Part shown: positions 47,708 through 57,057 of the stretch, in pieces
Layout of the letters: every line of letters begins with the position of its first letter
Numbering within the stretch: the stretch's first letter is position 1
DNA from: Planctomycetia bacterium
GTDB lineage: Bacteria > Planctomycetota > Planctomycetia > Pirellulales > UBA1268
NCBI GenBank assembly: GCA_026401035.1
Contig: JAPLNR010000067.1
Coordinates: forward strand, 36,239-100,238
Reading direction: 5' to 3'
DNA length: 64,000 nt
The notes under the pieces: model-generated
What the model was told of the DNA's origin: nothing
Database searches by the model: none
What the model saw: only the letters and a program-made list of their open reading frames with translations
Program-made: the position numbers and the translations under genes

Positions 47708-48718
47708 ATGATCACCGTCGCCGTCCTTGGAGCCACCGGCTACACCGCGCTCGAAGCGATCAAGATTTTGCTCCGGCATCCGGAGGCGAAGATCACGGCC
47801 GTGACGAGCCGGCAGGAGGGAAGCCCGCCGATCTCGACGGTGCACCCGAGCCTCGTGGAACGGCTCGAACTCCCGCTCGAGGATCTGTCGCCCGAGGAGG
47901 TCGGGAAGCGGGCCGACTGCGTCTTTTCCTGCCTGCCACACTGCGCGAGCGCGGAGATCATCCCGCGGGTGCTCGCGGCGGGGGCGCGGGTGGTCGACTT
48001 CAGCGCCGACTACCGGCTCGACGACGCGGCCACGTACCTCGAATGGTATGGCCACGAGCATCCCGATCCAGCTCGACTGGGCTCAACGGCTTATGGTCTC
48101 CCTGAGCTCTTCCGCGACCGGATCAAGGGGGCCGATCTCGTCGCGAATCCGGGCTGCTACTCGACGTCGGCGATCCTGCCGCTGGCGCCGCTGGTCAAGA
48201 GCGGCCTCTTCGAAACCAACGACATCATCGTCGACTCCAAGAGCGGCGTGAGCGGCGCGGGCCGGTCGCCGAAGCTGATGACGCATTTCCCGGAATGCAA
48301 CGAGAGCATGTCGGCCTACAACGTCGGTCGGCACCGCCATACGCCGGAGATCGAGCAGGTGATCGGGCGGCATGCGGGCGCGACGCCGCAGGTGATCTTC
48401 ACGCCGCAGCTGGCGCCGATGGACCGTGGCATCCTCTCCACGATCTACATCAAGCCCAAGCAGCCGATCACCGAGGGCGACGTGATGAAAATCCTGCGCG
48501 ACGCCTACGCCGGCGAGCGATTTGTTCGCGTGGTCGACCACCTGCCGGCGACGAAAGACACCGTCGACACCAATTTCTGTGACATCACGGCCCGCGTCGT
48601 CCGCGGCCGGGTGCTTCTGATCAGTTGCCTCGACAACCTCGTGAAGGGCGCCGCCGGTGCCGCCGTCCAGAATTTCAACGTCCTCTTTAACCTCCCCGAA
48701 ACGGCAGGCCTGCTGTAA
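47708..48718 (+). CDS. argC: N-acetyl-gamma-glutamyl-phosphate reductase
   Basis: 336 residues, complete. N-terminal Rossmann fold VAVLGATGYTALEAIKILLRHPEAKI, VDFSADYRLDDAA, and the active-site LVANPGCYSTSAILPLAPL (catalytic Cys). SGVSGAGRSP and TPQLAPMDRGILSTIY support the family. Third step of arginine synthesis, NADPH-dependent. Element A and a REP-like palindrome lie upstream; element B lies downstream, before argJ. Confidence 0.97.
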   Translation: MITVAVLGATGYTALEAIKILLRHPEAKITAVTSRQEGSPPISTVHPSLVERLELPLEDLSPEEVGKRADCVFSCLPHCASAEIIPRVLAAGARVVDFSADYRLDDAATYLEWYGHEHPDPARLGSTAYGLPELFRDRIKGADLVANPGCYSTSAILPLAPLVKSGLFETNDIIVDSKSGVSGAGRSPKLMTHFPECNESMSAYNVGRHRHTPEIEQVIGRHAGATPQVIFTPQLAPMDRGILSTIYIKPKQPITEGDVMKILRDAYAGERFVRVVDHLPATKDTVDTNFCDITARVVRGRVLLISCLDNLVKGAAGAAVQNFNVLFNLPETAGLL

Positions 48719-48781
48719 ACCCGCCAACGGTAATTCCGCAGAAACTGTCTCACCACGAGCACGGATTCACCACATTCTCCC

Positions 48782-48896
48782 GATGCTGAACGCCGGGGTC
48801 GGCTGAAGCTCGACGAGCATTTGAGCTTTTGTGGAGCGCGAGCGGAGCAAAAGATCACCGCGAGGAGACTTCTGCCGACCCCGGCGGCAATGCGGC
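48782..48896 (+). ncRNA. Structured element B upstream of argJ (two nested stems)
   Basis: Outer arms 48791-48808 (CGCCGGGGTCGGCTGAAG) and 48869-48886 (complement apart from one position) plus an inner stem, 48823-48832 with 48847-48856 (GAGCTTTTGT / GCAAAAGATC). Conserved GACGAG and CCGCGAGGA as in element A. The arms differ from A at several positions but pair equally well. Ends 45 nt before the argJ start. Confidence 0.55.
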
Positions 48897-48941
48897 CGCA
48901 AGCACACTGCCTCGAACACAACGAAGGATTTCAATCACCCA

Positions 48942-50165
48942 ATGAGCATCACCGAAACCCCGATCCGCCTGCCGATTCCACCCCTCCCCAAGGGCTTCCG
49001 CGTCGGCGGCGGCCACGCCGGCCTCAAGCGCAACCCCACCCGCGAGGATGTTTCGCTCATCGTGTCGGACCAGCCGGCCACGGCGGCGGCGGTCTACACC
49101 ACGAACCTGGTCTTCGCGGCCCCGGTGGCCTTCGACCGGGCCCGCACGCCCGGCGAGGGGTTTCGCGCGATCGCGATCAACTCCGGCAACGCGAATGCCT
49201 GCACGGGCACCCGCGGCCTCGATGATTGCCGCAGCATGGCGGCGGCCGCAGCCAGCCGGCTCGACGTGCCGGAAGCGGGCGTGCTCGTGCTCTCCACCGG
49301 GATCATCGGTGAGTTTCTGCCGCTCGAGAAGATTCGGGCGGGGATCGACATGGTGGCCGGCCGGCTCGGAAGCGACAGCGATGCGGTGGTGACGGCGGCC
49401 CGCGGTATGATGACGACCGACACGCGTCCCAAGCTGTCCGGCTCGTCGTTTCAGGCGGGTGGCCGAACGTACACGCTCTTCGGGATGGCAAAGGGGGCCG
49501 CGATGGTCGGCCCGCGGATGGCCACGATGCTGGGCATCATCCTGACCGATGCCACGGTCCTGCCGGCCGACTCCCAGCGGCTGCTCGGGGAGGCCACGGA
49601 GCAGACATTCAACTGCGTGAGCGTCGACGGCCACACGAGCACCAACGACACCGTGCTGCTGTTGGCCAACGGCGCCGTCGGCGGCCCGCCGCTCGCCGGC
49701 AAAGATCTCGAACTCTTCGCCAAGGCGCTCTCCGACGCCTGCGAGGCGTTGGCCCGCGAGATCGCCGATGACGGCGAGGGGGCCACGCACGTGCTGCGGA
49801 TCGAGGTGACGGGCTGCCCCACCCGCGACGAGGCCCGACAGATCGCCCGCACGGTCGCCGACAGCCCGCTGGTGAAAACGGCGATTCACGGTGCCGACCC
49901 AAACTGGGGGCGGATCGTGTCGGCAGCCGGGTATTCAGGCGTGAAATTCGACCCCGACAGGCTGGTCCTGCGGGTGAATGGCATCCTGCTCTTCCGCGAC
50001 GGCCAGCCGGTGGCATTTGATGCCGGAAAGGTGTCGGATTCCATCCGTTCCGCCCGGGAAACCCTGATCGAGCTGGAGCTGCACTCCGGCCGGGAGTCGA
50101 TCCGGTTCTACTCCAGCGACCTGACCGCGGAATACGTCCACCTCAACGCGGACTATCACACCTGA
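48942..50165 (+). CDS. argJ: Glutamate N-acetyltransferase / amino-acid acetyltransferase (ArgJ)
   Basis: 407 residues. GFRVGGGHAGLKRNPTREDVSLI at the N-terminus, INSGNANACTG, TLFGMAKGAAMVGPRMATMLGIILTDA (Thr of ATMLG is the self-cleavage/nucleophile site), TSTNDTVLLLANG, and ADPNWGRIVSAAGYSG. ArgJ uses N-acetylornithine to acetylate glutamate, keeping the acetyl group cycling. Start ATG 48942 after CGAAGGAT. Elements B and A frame the argC-argJ area. Confidence 0.95.
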   Translation: MSITETPIRLPIPPLPKGFRVGGGHAGLKRNPTREDVSLIVSDQPATAAAVYTTNLVFAAPVAFDRARTPGEGFRAIAINSGNANACTGTRGLDDCRSMAAAAASRLDVPEAGVLVLSTGIIGEFLPLEKIRAGIDMVAGRLGSDSDAVVTAARGMMTTDTRPKLSGSSFQAGGRTYTLFGMAKGAAMVGPRMATMLGIILTDATVLPADSQRLLGEATEQTFNCVSVDGHTSTNDTVLLLANGAVGGPPLAGKDLELFAKALSDACEALAREIADDGEGATHVLRIEVTGCPTRDEARQIARTVADSPLVKTAIHGADPNWGRIVSAAGYSGVKFDPDRLVLRVNGILLFRDGQPVAFDAGKVSDSIRSARETLIELELHSGRESIRFYSSDLTAEYVHLNADYHT

Positions 50166-50289
50166 GTCCCGTATACTTTGGGAGTTGCCGCCGCCGGCGG
50201 TGGTGCAAGCAGCACCCGCCTTGACGCCGCCGGTCGGAAAAGGTTTGCTTTGGTCCCCAGCCCGCCCCTCCTGAGAAGATTCCCCGCCG

Positions 50290-50643
50290 ATGACGTTCCC
50301 GATCTCCGCGCCTGAATTTCCGTTGTCTCCCGCCACCATCTGGGCGGCGCTGCCCCTGACGGCTCCTCTGCTGCCGTTCGGTGACGCTGGCCTGCCGCTG
50401 GGATATGTCGTGCCGGCGATCGAGTGCGCCGACCCCGCGGAGGAAGACGAGGTCGAGGTTGACGATGAGGAAGACCTTGCCGTTGCGCAGCCCTCGGTGG
50501 ATGAGGAATCGAGTTTCGACGATTTCGACGACGACTTTGACGATGACTTCGAAGAAGAGACGAACGACCCGGACTGGGATCACCCGGACGATGCCGACCC
50601 CGGTCCGCCTCCGCCCGGCAAGGGACCCGGCAGAAAGAAGTAG
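50290..50643 (+). CDS. Acidic Pro-rich hypothetical protein (117 aa)
   Basis: The N-terminus is hydrophobic but without a good signal pattern (FPLSPATIWAALPLTAPLLPFGDAGLPLGYVVPAIE). The middle is extremely acidic (EEDEVEVDDEEDLAVAQP, DDFDDDFDDDFEEE) and the end is Pro/Gly/Lys (GPPPPGKGPGRKK). Probably disordered. No family known. Thirty nt before the TPR-type gene, so cotranscription is possible. Confidence 0.6.
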   Translation: MTFPISAPEFPLSPATIWAALPLTAPLLPFGDAGLPLGYVVPAIECADPAEEDEVEVDDEEDLAVAQPSVDEESSFDDFDDDFDDDFEEETNDPDWDHPDDADPGPPPPGKGPGRKK

Positions 50644-50673
50644 TTCGCCCGCTGTTCCCTGCGAGACCGGCCG

Positions 50674-51057
50674 ATGTCAGCCCAACAGACAGCCGAATGG
50701 TTTGGCTCCCTGAGCCAACTCGACTTCGACATCGACTTCTTCGAGCAACTCCTGGCCCGCAACGGAGACTCAGTCGAGGTGCTGCGGGTGCTCGCCGAAC
50801 TCGTCTCGAAAAAGGGACTCGTGAAGCGGGCCGTCGAAATCGACCGGCGGCTGGTCGACCGCCTGCCCAATGATTTCCTCGCCCGCTACAATCTCGCCTG
50901 CTCGCTGGCCCTGGCCGGGCGGCCCGAGGATGCGATCAGTTCGCTCTCGAAGGCCATCCTGCTGGGCTACGACGACCTGGCGCACATCGACGTCGATCCC
51001 GACCTCGATTCGTTGCGGGAGCGGCCGGACTTCCGTGCTCTGCTGGGTCGTGACTGA
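50674..51057 (+). CDS. Short TPR-repeat protein
   Basis: 127 residues, helical: FDIDFFEQLLARNGDSVEVLRVLAELVSKKG and KRAVEIDRRLVDRLPNDFLARYNLACSLALAGRPEDAISSLSKAILLGYDDLAHIDVDPDLDSLR. Two to three TPR units; the C-terminal HIDVDPDLDSLRERPDFRALL is a pattern seen at the end of many TPR proteins. It probably mediates protein contacts. Precedes purine nucleoside phosphorylase by 33 nt. Confidence 0.75.
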   Translation: MSAQQTAEWFGSLSQLDFDIDFFEQLLARNGDSVEVLRVLAELVSKKGLVKRAVEIDRRLVDRLPNDFLARYNLACSLALAGRPEDAISSLSKAILLGYDDLAHIDVDPDLDSLRERPDFRALLGRD

Positions 51058-51090
51058 TTCATTTCAGCCCCGACCTGGAACACAGCACGC

Positions 51091-51921
51091 ATGCTCGACC
51101 AACACGACAAGATCTCCGAAGCCTGCGCGGCGATTGCCGCGCAGTGGCCTCACAAGCCGGCCGTCGGCATCATCCTCGGCAGCGGCCTCGGCGGCGTGAC
51201 GGCCGCGCTCACCGACAAGGTGACGATTCCCTACGAGTCGATCCCGCACTTCGCGAAGTCGACGGCCCACGGCCATGCCGGCCAGCTCGTCTGCGGCCTG
51301 TTCGACGGCGTGCCCGTCGTCGTGATGGAAGGCCGGATGCATGCTTACGAGGGCTATCCCCTTGCCCAGATCACGTTTCCTGTCCGCGTGGTCCGCCGGC
51401 TCGGCGCGGAATTGCTCGTCGTCACCAATGCCTGCGGCGGTCTGAACCCGCAGTTTCGCACCGGCGACCTGATGGTGATCGACGACCACATCAACCTGAT
51501 GAACGACAACCCGCTCGTCGGCATCAACGACGACAGGCTCGGGCCGCGGTTCCCCGACATGTCGGCCCCCTACACGCCGATCCTCATCGACCAGGCGCTC
51601 GCCGTGGCCCGTAAGGAGAATTTCGTCGCCCACCGCGGCGTCTACGTGGCGGTGACGGGCCCAAACCTGGAGACCCGGGCCGAATACCGCTTTCTGCGGG
51701 TGATCGGCGCCGACGTCGTCGGCATGTCGACGGTGCCCGAGGTGATCGTGGCGGTGCATGCCGGCATGAAAGTGCTGGGCATCTCGGTGATCACCGACAT
51801 GTGTTTGCCCGACGCGCTCGAGGTGGCAACGGTCGAGAAGATCCTCGCCGTGGCCCGTTCGGCCGAGCCCAAGCTGCGGGCCCTCGTCGCCGCCGCCGTG
51901 CGGAACTCCAGCCGTTCCTGA
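51091..51921 (+). CDS. punA: Purine nucleoside phosphorylase (type I)
   Basis: 276 residues. VGIILGSGLGGVTAALTDK, HGHAGQLVCG, EGRMHAYEGYPLAQI, TNACGGLNPQF, NLMNDNPL, and GPNLETRAEYRFLRVIGADVVGMSTVPEVIVA, characteristic of trimeric PNP-I (inosine/guanosine specific). Splits purine nucleosides with phosphate. A gap of 35 nt leads to the sulfatase gene. Confidence 0.95.
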   Translation: MLDQHDKISEACAAIAAQWPHKPAVGIILGSGLGGVTAALTDKVTIPYESIPHFAKSTAHGHAGQLVCGLFDGVPVVVMEGRMHAYEGYPLAQITFPVRVVRRLGAELLVVTNACGGLNPQFRTGDLMVIDDHINLMNDNPLVGINDDRLGPRFPDMSAPYTPILIDQALAVARKENFVAHRGVYVAVTGPNLETRAEYRFLRVIGADVVGMSTVPEVIVAVHAGMKVLGISVITDMCLPDALEVATVEKILAVARSAEPKLRALVAAAVRNSSRS

Positions 51922-51956
51922 TCGGGTTCGTGTTCCTCCCAAGCAAGGACCACCTG

Positions 51957-53402
51957 ATGAATCGCCGTCGACGAGTCACCGTGTCGCTGGTGCTGTTCGC
52001 GGGCCTGTCTTCGTGGGGGGCGCCGTGGAGTCTGTCGGCCGGCGCCGCCGACATGCGGCCCAACATCGTGCTCTTTCTCGCCGACGACCTCGGCTACGGC
52101 GAACTGGGCTGCTACGGCAATGCCGCGGCCATCACTCCCAACCTGGATCGTTTCGCCGCCGAGGGTCTGCGGTTCACCGACTGCCATTCGGCGGGCAGTG
52201 TCTGTTCACCGTCGCGGTCGGCACTGTTGACCGGGCGGACCCCCTATCGCAACGGTGTCTTCACCTGGATCCCCGAACAGAGTCCGATCCACCTGCGGTC
52301 CAGTGAACAAGCGCTGCCGAAGCTCCTGGCCAGTGCCGGCTACGACACCTGCCACGTCGGCAAATGGCACCTGAACGGCAAGTTCAATTCCCCCGACCAG
52401 CCGCAGCCCTCCGATCATGGCTACGCCTGGTGGCTGGCCACGCAAAACAATGCTGCGCCCAGCCATGCGTTTCCGACAAACTTCGTCCGCAACGGCCAGC
52501 CGATTGGCAGGGCGGACGACTATTCTGCTCCGTTCATCGCCGCCGAGGCCATCCGCTGGCTGAAGGAAAAACGCGACCCGCAGAAGCCGTTCTTCCTCGC
52601 CGTCTGGACCCACGAGCCGCACTATCCGATCGCTTCGGCTGAGGTGTACGAGCAGCTCCATGCGAATATCGCCGACCGGGAGGAGCGGACCTACCGGGCA
52701 AACGTCACGCAACTCGACGACGCCTTCGGGCGGTTGCTGCGATCACTCGACGACATGCAACTCACCGACTCGACGCTCGTTTTTTTCTCGAGCGACAACG
52801 GGCCGGAGGGGGACGGCGACAAGGGGCCGGGGCGCGGCCTCGCCGGGGGCCTGCGGGGCCGCAAGCGGTCGATGTACGAGGGCGGCCACCGCGTGCCGGG
52901 GCTCGCCCGCTGGCCGGGAAAAATAGCGGCGGGCACGGAGAGCGGCGTGCCGCTGATCGGCAGTGATTTCTTCCCGACCGTGCTCGCGGCCGCGGGAGTC
53001 GAACCTCCAGTGGGCCGGAAGCTCGACGGCCTGAACCTCCTGCCGATTTTTTCCGGCGCCGGTGTCGAGCGGCAGGTGCCGCTCTATTGGCGCTGGGGCG
53101 GGAAGGTGGCCTACCGGGAGGGGGATTGGAAGATCGTGGTCGACGAGTCGTTGGAGCGGCCGGAGCTTTACAACTTGAGTACCGACCGAAACGAAACCAA
53201 GAATCTGGCTGCCCAGGAATCGGAACGGCTCGCGGCGATGATGACGCGGCTGCGGGCCCACACGACCGAGGTGGAGGCCGAAGGGCCAGACTGGTGGCGG
53301 ACGGAGCCGCTCAACTGCCTCAAGAAAACACCCGCCGGCGCGAGTGGGAAAAAGCATCGCGACAAGACTTCTGCCGTTCCGGCGACCAGCGGGGGAGGCT
53401 AG
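51957..53402 (+). CDS. Secreted sulfatase
   Basis: 481 residues. A signal peptide (residues 1-31) precedes the sulfatase domain: RPNIVLFLADDLGYGELGCYG supplies the metal-binding Asp pair, and CSPSRSALLTGR at residue 83 is the formylglycine site (C-x-P-S-R). VGKWHL and FFSSDNGPEGDG are further family motifs. Hydrolyses sulfate esters, typical of planctomycetes that feed on sulfated polysaccharides; the anaerobic or FGE maturase is not in this window. The 3' end overlaps a half-copy of the structured element's arm. Confidence 0.92.
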   Translation: MNRRRRVTVSLVLFAGLSSWGAPWSLSAGAADMRPNIVLFLADDLGYGELGCYGNAAAITPNLDRFAAEGLRFTDCHSAGSVCSPSRSALLTGRTPYRNGVFTWIPEQSPIHLRSSEQALPKLLASAGYDTCHVGKWHLNGKFNSPDQPQPSDHGYAWWLATQNNAAPSHAFPTNFVRNGQPIGRADDYSAPFIAAEAIRWLKEKRDPQKPFFLAVWTHEPHYPIASAEVYEQLHANIADREERTYRANVTQLDDAFGRLLRSLDDMQLTDSTLVFFSSDNGPEGDGDKGPGRGLAGGLRGRKRSMYEGGHRVPGLARWPGKIAAGTESGVPLIGSDFFPTVLAAAGVEPPVGRKLDGLNLLPIFSGAGVERQVPLYWRWGGKVAYREGDWKIVVDESLERPELYNLSTDRNETKNLAAQESERLAAMMTRLRAHTTEVEAEGPDWWRTEPLNCLKKTPAGASGKKHRDKTSAVPATSGGG

Positions 53403-53514
53403 CACCTGCGCTGCCGGAAGGATCAGGCAGCCTAAAGGCCACCCTCCTTACGGGCATCTGCCGGCCGGGGTACGATTCGCCTTTCCGAACCTCGAGATCG
53501 CCGGCCAATTCCCC

Positions 53515-56500
53515 ATGTTTGAACCTGTCCACGGCAAGCCCGACTTCCCCGCCCTCGAGACCTCGATCGCGGGGCTGTGGCGGGATCATGCGATCTACAA
53601 AAAGTCGCTCGATCGGCGCCGCGGCGCGAAGCGGTTTGTCTTCTTCGAGGGGCCGCCCACCGCCAACGGCATGCCGCACCCCGGCCACTGCCTGACCCGT
53701 ACGATCAAGGATCTCTATCCCCGCTACCGCACGATGCGGGGTGAATACTGCGAGCGGAAGGCGGGCTGGGACACGCACGGCCTGCCCGTCGAGGTGGAGG
53801 TCTGCAAGGAACTCGGCATCCACTCCAAGGCTGAGATCGAGGCCTACGGCGTCGAGCCCTTTATCCACAAGTGTCAGGAGTCGGTCTGGCGCTACATGCG
53901 GGAGTGGGAGTCGCTCACCGAGCGGATCGGGTTTTGGATCGATCTCTCGGCTGCCTACGTGACCTATCACCAGAGCTACGTCGAGAGCGTCTGGTGGGCG
54001 TTGGCTGAACTCTTCAACCGCGGCCTGCTCTATCAAGGCCACAAGATCGTCTGGTGGTGGGCCCAGGGGGGCACCGCGCTTTCCAGCGGCGAGGTGGGCC
54101 AGGGCTACCGCGAGGTGGCCGACCCGAGCGTCTACGTCGCATTTCCCCTGCTCGATGATGCCGGCACTCCCACGAATCGCAACCTCGTGGCCTGGACGAC
54201 GACGCCCTGGACGCTGCCCGCGAACCAGTTCGCAGCGGTGAAGGCCGATCTCGATTACGTGGTGCTCCGCGAGGCCGGCGTAACTGATGCGGCTGATGCG
54301 GCCGAATACATCGTCGCCGAGCCGCTCGCCGGCCCGCTCGGCGAGCGGATGAAGAAGCAATTCGACGTCGTCGACCGCCTCAAGGGCTCCGCGCTCGTCG
54401 GCCGCTCCTACCTGCCGCCGTTCGACACCTATCGCGCCGCGGCCGCGCCGCCGGTCGCGGCACCGCTCAAGGCCGGTGGCTCGCAGCCGGCCGCCTGGCG
54501 GGTTGTCGCCACCGACTTCGTGACGACCGACTCCGGCACGGGCATCGTCCACATCGCGCCGGCCTTCGGCGAAGTCGACTACACGGTGCTCAGCGCGGAG
54601 CAGTCCCGGTTCGCGGAGGGAGATGGCCCGGTCTTGATCAATTGCGTTGCCCCCGACGGCACGTTCACTGATGCCTTCCCGATGGGGAGCGGCCGGTTCG
54701 TGAAGGAGTGCGACCGCGACATCACCCGTGACCTGCGAACCCGCGGGCTACTCGTCCACCAGGAGCAATACGTCCACGACTATCCGTTCTGCTGGCGGGC
54801 CGACAACGATCCGCTCATCCAATACCCGCGGCAGAGCTGGTTTATCCGCACGAGCCAGTTCCGCGACGAGATGCTCGCCAACAACGCCGAGATCGACTGG
54901 CTGCCAGAGCACATCAAGGACGGACGCTTCGGAAACTTTCTGGCCACCAACGTCGATTGGGCGCTCTCCCGCGAGCGCTACTGGGGCACGCCGCTGCCGA
55001 TCTGGGTCTGCGAAGAGACCGGCGCTGCGGAGGCCGTGCCGTCCTACGCAGCGCTCCTGACCAAGCCGGGCGTGCAGGGCACCGACGTCTTCGCTCGGGC
55101 GAAGGCCGCCAACCCGAAACTCTCCGACGACCTCAAGGTCCACAAGCCGTACATCGACGCGGTCACCTACGATTCGCCGTTCGCGCAGGGTGCGCGGATG
55201 CGCCGCGTGAGTGAGGTGATCGACTGCTGGTTCGACTCGGGCGCGATGCCGTTTGCCCAATGGGGCTGGCCGCACACGGGCGACGCGGAGTTCAAGGCGC
55301 AGTTTCCCGCCGACTTCATCTCCGAGGCGATCGACCAGACCCGCGGCTGGTTCTACAGCCAGTTGGCGATCAGCACCCTCTTGTTCGGGCGGACGGCCGA
55401 ACCCAGTCAGCCCGGTGAACAGGCGGGTGAACAGCCCGGCGACCGGAAGACCGCCTACCCGCATCCCTTCAAGACCTGCATCGTTCTCGGCCACATGCTC
55501 GGCGAAGACGGGCAGAAGATGAGCAAGAGCAAGCGAAACTACAAGGAGCCGGCCGTCATCTTCGACACCTACGGTGCCGACGCCCTGCGGTGGTTCTTTC
55601 TCGCCGGCCAGCCGCCCTGGACGAGCATCCGCTACAACGAGCGGGCAATCCGCGAGAGCGTGCCGGAATTTCTCCTGCGGCTCTGGAACGTCTATTCGTT
55701 CCTCGTGATCTATGCCCGGATCGACGGCTTCGATCCGGCGGCGCTGCTCGCCGCTCCCGGCTCCCTCGACCATGCCGATCTCGTGAAGGCCCGCGGCTAC
55801 CGGCCGGTGGCCGAGCGGGGCGAGCTCGACCGCTGGATGCTCTCGGAGCTCAATGCCACGGCCGCAACGGTAGTCGAGCGGATGGACCGCTACGACCATT
55901 TTGGTGCGGCCGGCACCCTCTCGTCGCTCCTCGACGCGGTGAGCAACTGGTTCGTGCGTCGGAGCCGCGACCGCTTCTGGTCCGCTGGCAGGGCCGATAC
56001 CGGCCCGGAAGGCAACCAGGAGAAGCTCGACGCCTACTGGACGCTCTATGAGTCGCTGCTCACGATCACCCGGCTCGCCGCGCCCTTCGTGCCGTTCGTC
56101 TCGGAGGCGATCTGGCAAAACCTCGCGGTCGCCGCCTTCGGCGCCAAGGTGCCCGAGAGCGTGCATCTCACCGATTATCCCACCGGCGTCGAGTCGCTCA
56201 CCGACCGCGATCTCGTCCGCCGGATGACGCTCGTCCGCGAGGTGTCGTCGCTCGGGCGGGCGGCCCGCGCCGCCGAGAAGCTCAAGGTGCGGCAGCCACT
56301 CTCGAAGGTGGAAGTGATCCTGGCGGATGCCACGCCGGCCGATGCCGCCTGGCTCGAAGCCCATGCCGATCTCGTCTGCGATGAGCTCAACGTCAAGCAG
56401 TTCGAGATCTGTCGCGAGCCCGACCGCTACATCACGCGGGCCGTGCTGCCCGATCTCAAGAAACTCGGGCCCCGGCTCGGCAAGGATCTGCCGAAGGCCC

Positions 56501-56967
56501 GGGATGCGATCACGAAGGCCGACGCCGGAGCGCTCCTGGCGGCGCTGCACCGCGACGGCCGGGCCACGGTTGCCCTGGCCGGCGGCGGCTCGGCCGTGAT
56601 CGAAAAAGACGACGTCATCATCCGCACCACCGCCAAGGAAGGCTGGGCGGCTGCCGAGAGCCCGCAGGCCGTGGTCGTCGTGGCCAGCCAGATCACCCCC
56701 GAGCTCCTGGCCGAGGGACTCGTGCGGGAGGTCGTGCACGCGGTGCAGTCGCAGCGGAAAACGCTCGACCTCGAGTTCACCGACCGGATCGAGCTGGGGT
56801 TTGAAACGGCCTCCGCCGATCTCCAGTCGGCTCTCGAAAAACACCTCGACTACGTCGCCGGCGAGACGCTCGCGACGTCCGCCACGTTTGGCCCGCTCGC
56901 CGGCGGCACGAGCGAATCGCTCGATCTCGACGGCCACCCGCTCACGATCACCCTCCGCAAAAAGTAG
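53515..56967 (+). CDS. ileS: Isoleucyl-tRNA synthetase (type 2)
   Basis: 1,150 residues. Class I signatures: FFEGPPTANGMPHPGH (HIGH-like, about 54-58) and KMSKSKRN (about 667). An editing domain lies between (VAWTTTPWTLPANQ, TGIVHIAPAFGE). WWAQGGTALSSGEVGQGY and the long form without the C-terminal zinc of type 1 indicate the eukaryote-like type 2, usually insensitive to mupirocin. Start ATG 53515 is chosen since the family begins here. The TAG stop is the TAG of a REP-like palindrome. Confidence 0.95.
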   Translation: MFEPVHGKPDFPALETSIAGLWRDHAIYKKSLDRRRGAKRFVFFEGPPTANGMPHPGHCLTRTIKDLYPRYRTMRGEYCERKAGWDTHGLPVEVEVCKELGIHSKAEIEAYGVEPFIHKCQESVWRYMREWESLTERIGFWIDLSAAYVTYHQSYVESVWWALAELFNRGLLYQGHKIVWWWAQGGTALSSGEVGQGYREVADPSVYVAFPLLDDAGTPTNRNLVAWTTTPWTLPANQFAAVKADLDYVVLREAGVTDAADAAEYIVAEPLAGPLGERMKKQFDVVDRLKGSALVGRSYLPPFDTYRAAAAPPVAAPLKAGGSQPAAWRVVATDFVTTDSGTGIVHIAPAFGEVDYTVLSAEQSRFAEGDGPVLINCVAPDGTFTDAFPMGSGRFVKECDRDITRDLRTRGLLVHQEQYVHDYPFCWRADNDPLIQYPRQSWFIRTSQFRDEMLANNAEIDWLPEHIKDGRFGNFLATNVDWALSRERYWGTPLPIWVCEETGAAEAVPSYAALLTKPGVQGTDVFARAKAANPKLSDDLKVHKPYIDAVTYDSPFAQGARMRRVSEVIDCWFDSGAMPFAQWGWPHTGDAEFKAQFPADFISEAIDQTRGWFYSQLAISTLLFGRTAEPSQPGEQAGEQPGDRKTAYPHPFKTCIVLGHMLGEDGQKMSKSKRNYKEPAVIFDTYGADALRWFFLAGQPPWTSIRYNERAIRESVPEFLLRLWNVYSFLVIYARIDGFDPAALLAAPGSLDHADLVKARGYRPVAERGELDRWMLSELNATAATVVERMDRYDHFGAAGTLSSLLDAVSNWFVRRSRDRFWSAGRADTGPEGNQEKLDAYWTLYESLLTITRLAAPFVPFVSEAIWQNLAVAAFGAKVPESVHLTDYPTGVESLTDRDLVRRMTLVREVSSLGRAARAAEKLKVRQPLSKVEVILADATPADAAWLEAHADLVCDELNVKQFEICREPDRYITRAVLPDLKKLGPRLGKDLPKARDAITKADAGALLAALHRDGRATVALAGGGSAVIEKDDVIIRTTAKEGWAAAESPQAVVVVASQITPELLAEGLVREVVHAVQSQRKTLDLEFTDRIELGFETASADLQSALEKHLDYVAGETLATSATFGPLAGGTSESLDLDGHPLTITLRKK

Positions 56968-57051
56968 GACAGGCTTCAGCCTGTCACCAGCCTCGGAACG
57001 ACTCGACCCGACAGACTCGCATACCACAAGGACGACAGGCCGAAGCCTGTC
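56968..57051. repeat. REP-like palindrome pair, copies 7 and 8 (inverted)
   Basis: Copy 7 (56968-56985, plus) starts straight after the ileS stop, whose TAG belongs to the repeat's GTAG. Copy 8 (57034-57051, minus, one-base variant GCCG) ends 6 nt before the purN start. They face each other over 48 nt. Confidence 0.85.
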
Positions 57052-57057
57052 CTGCTC

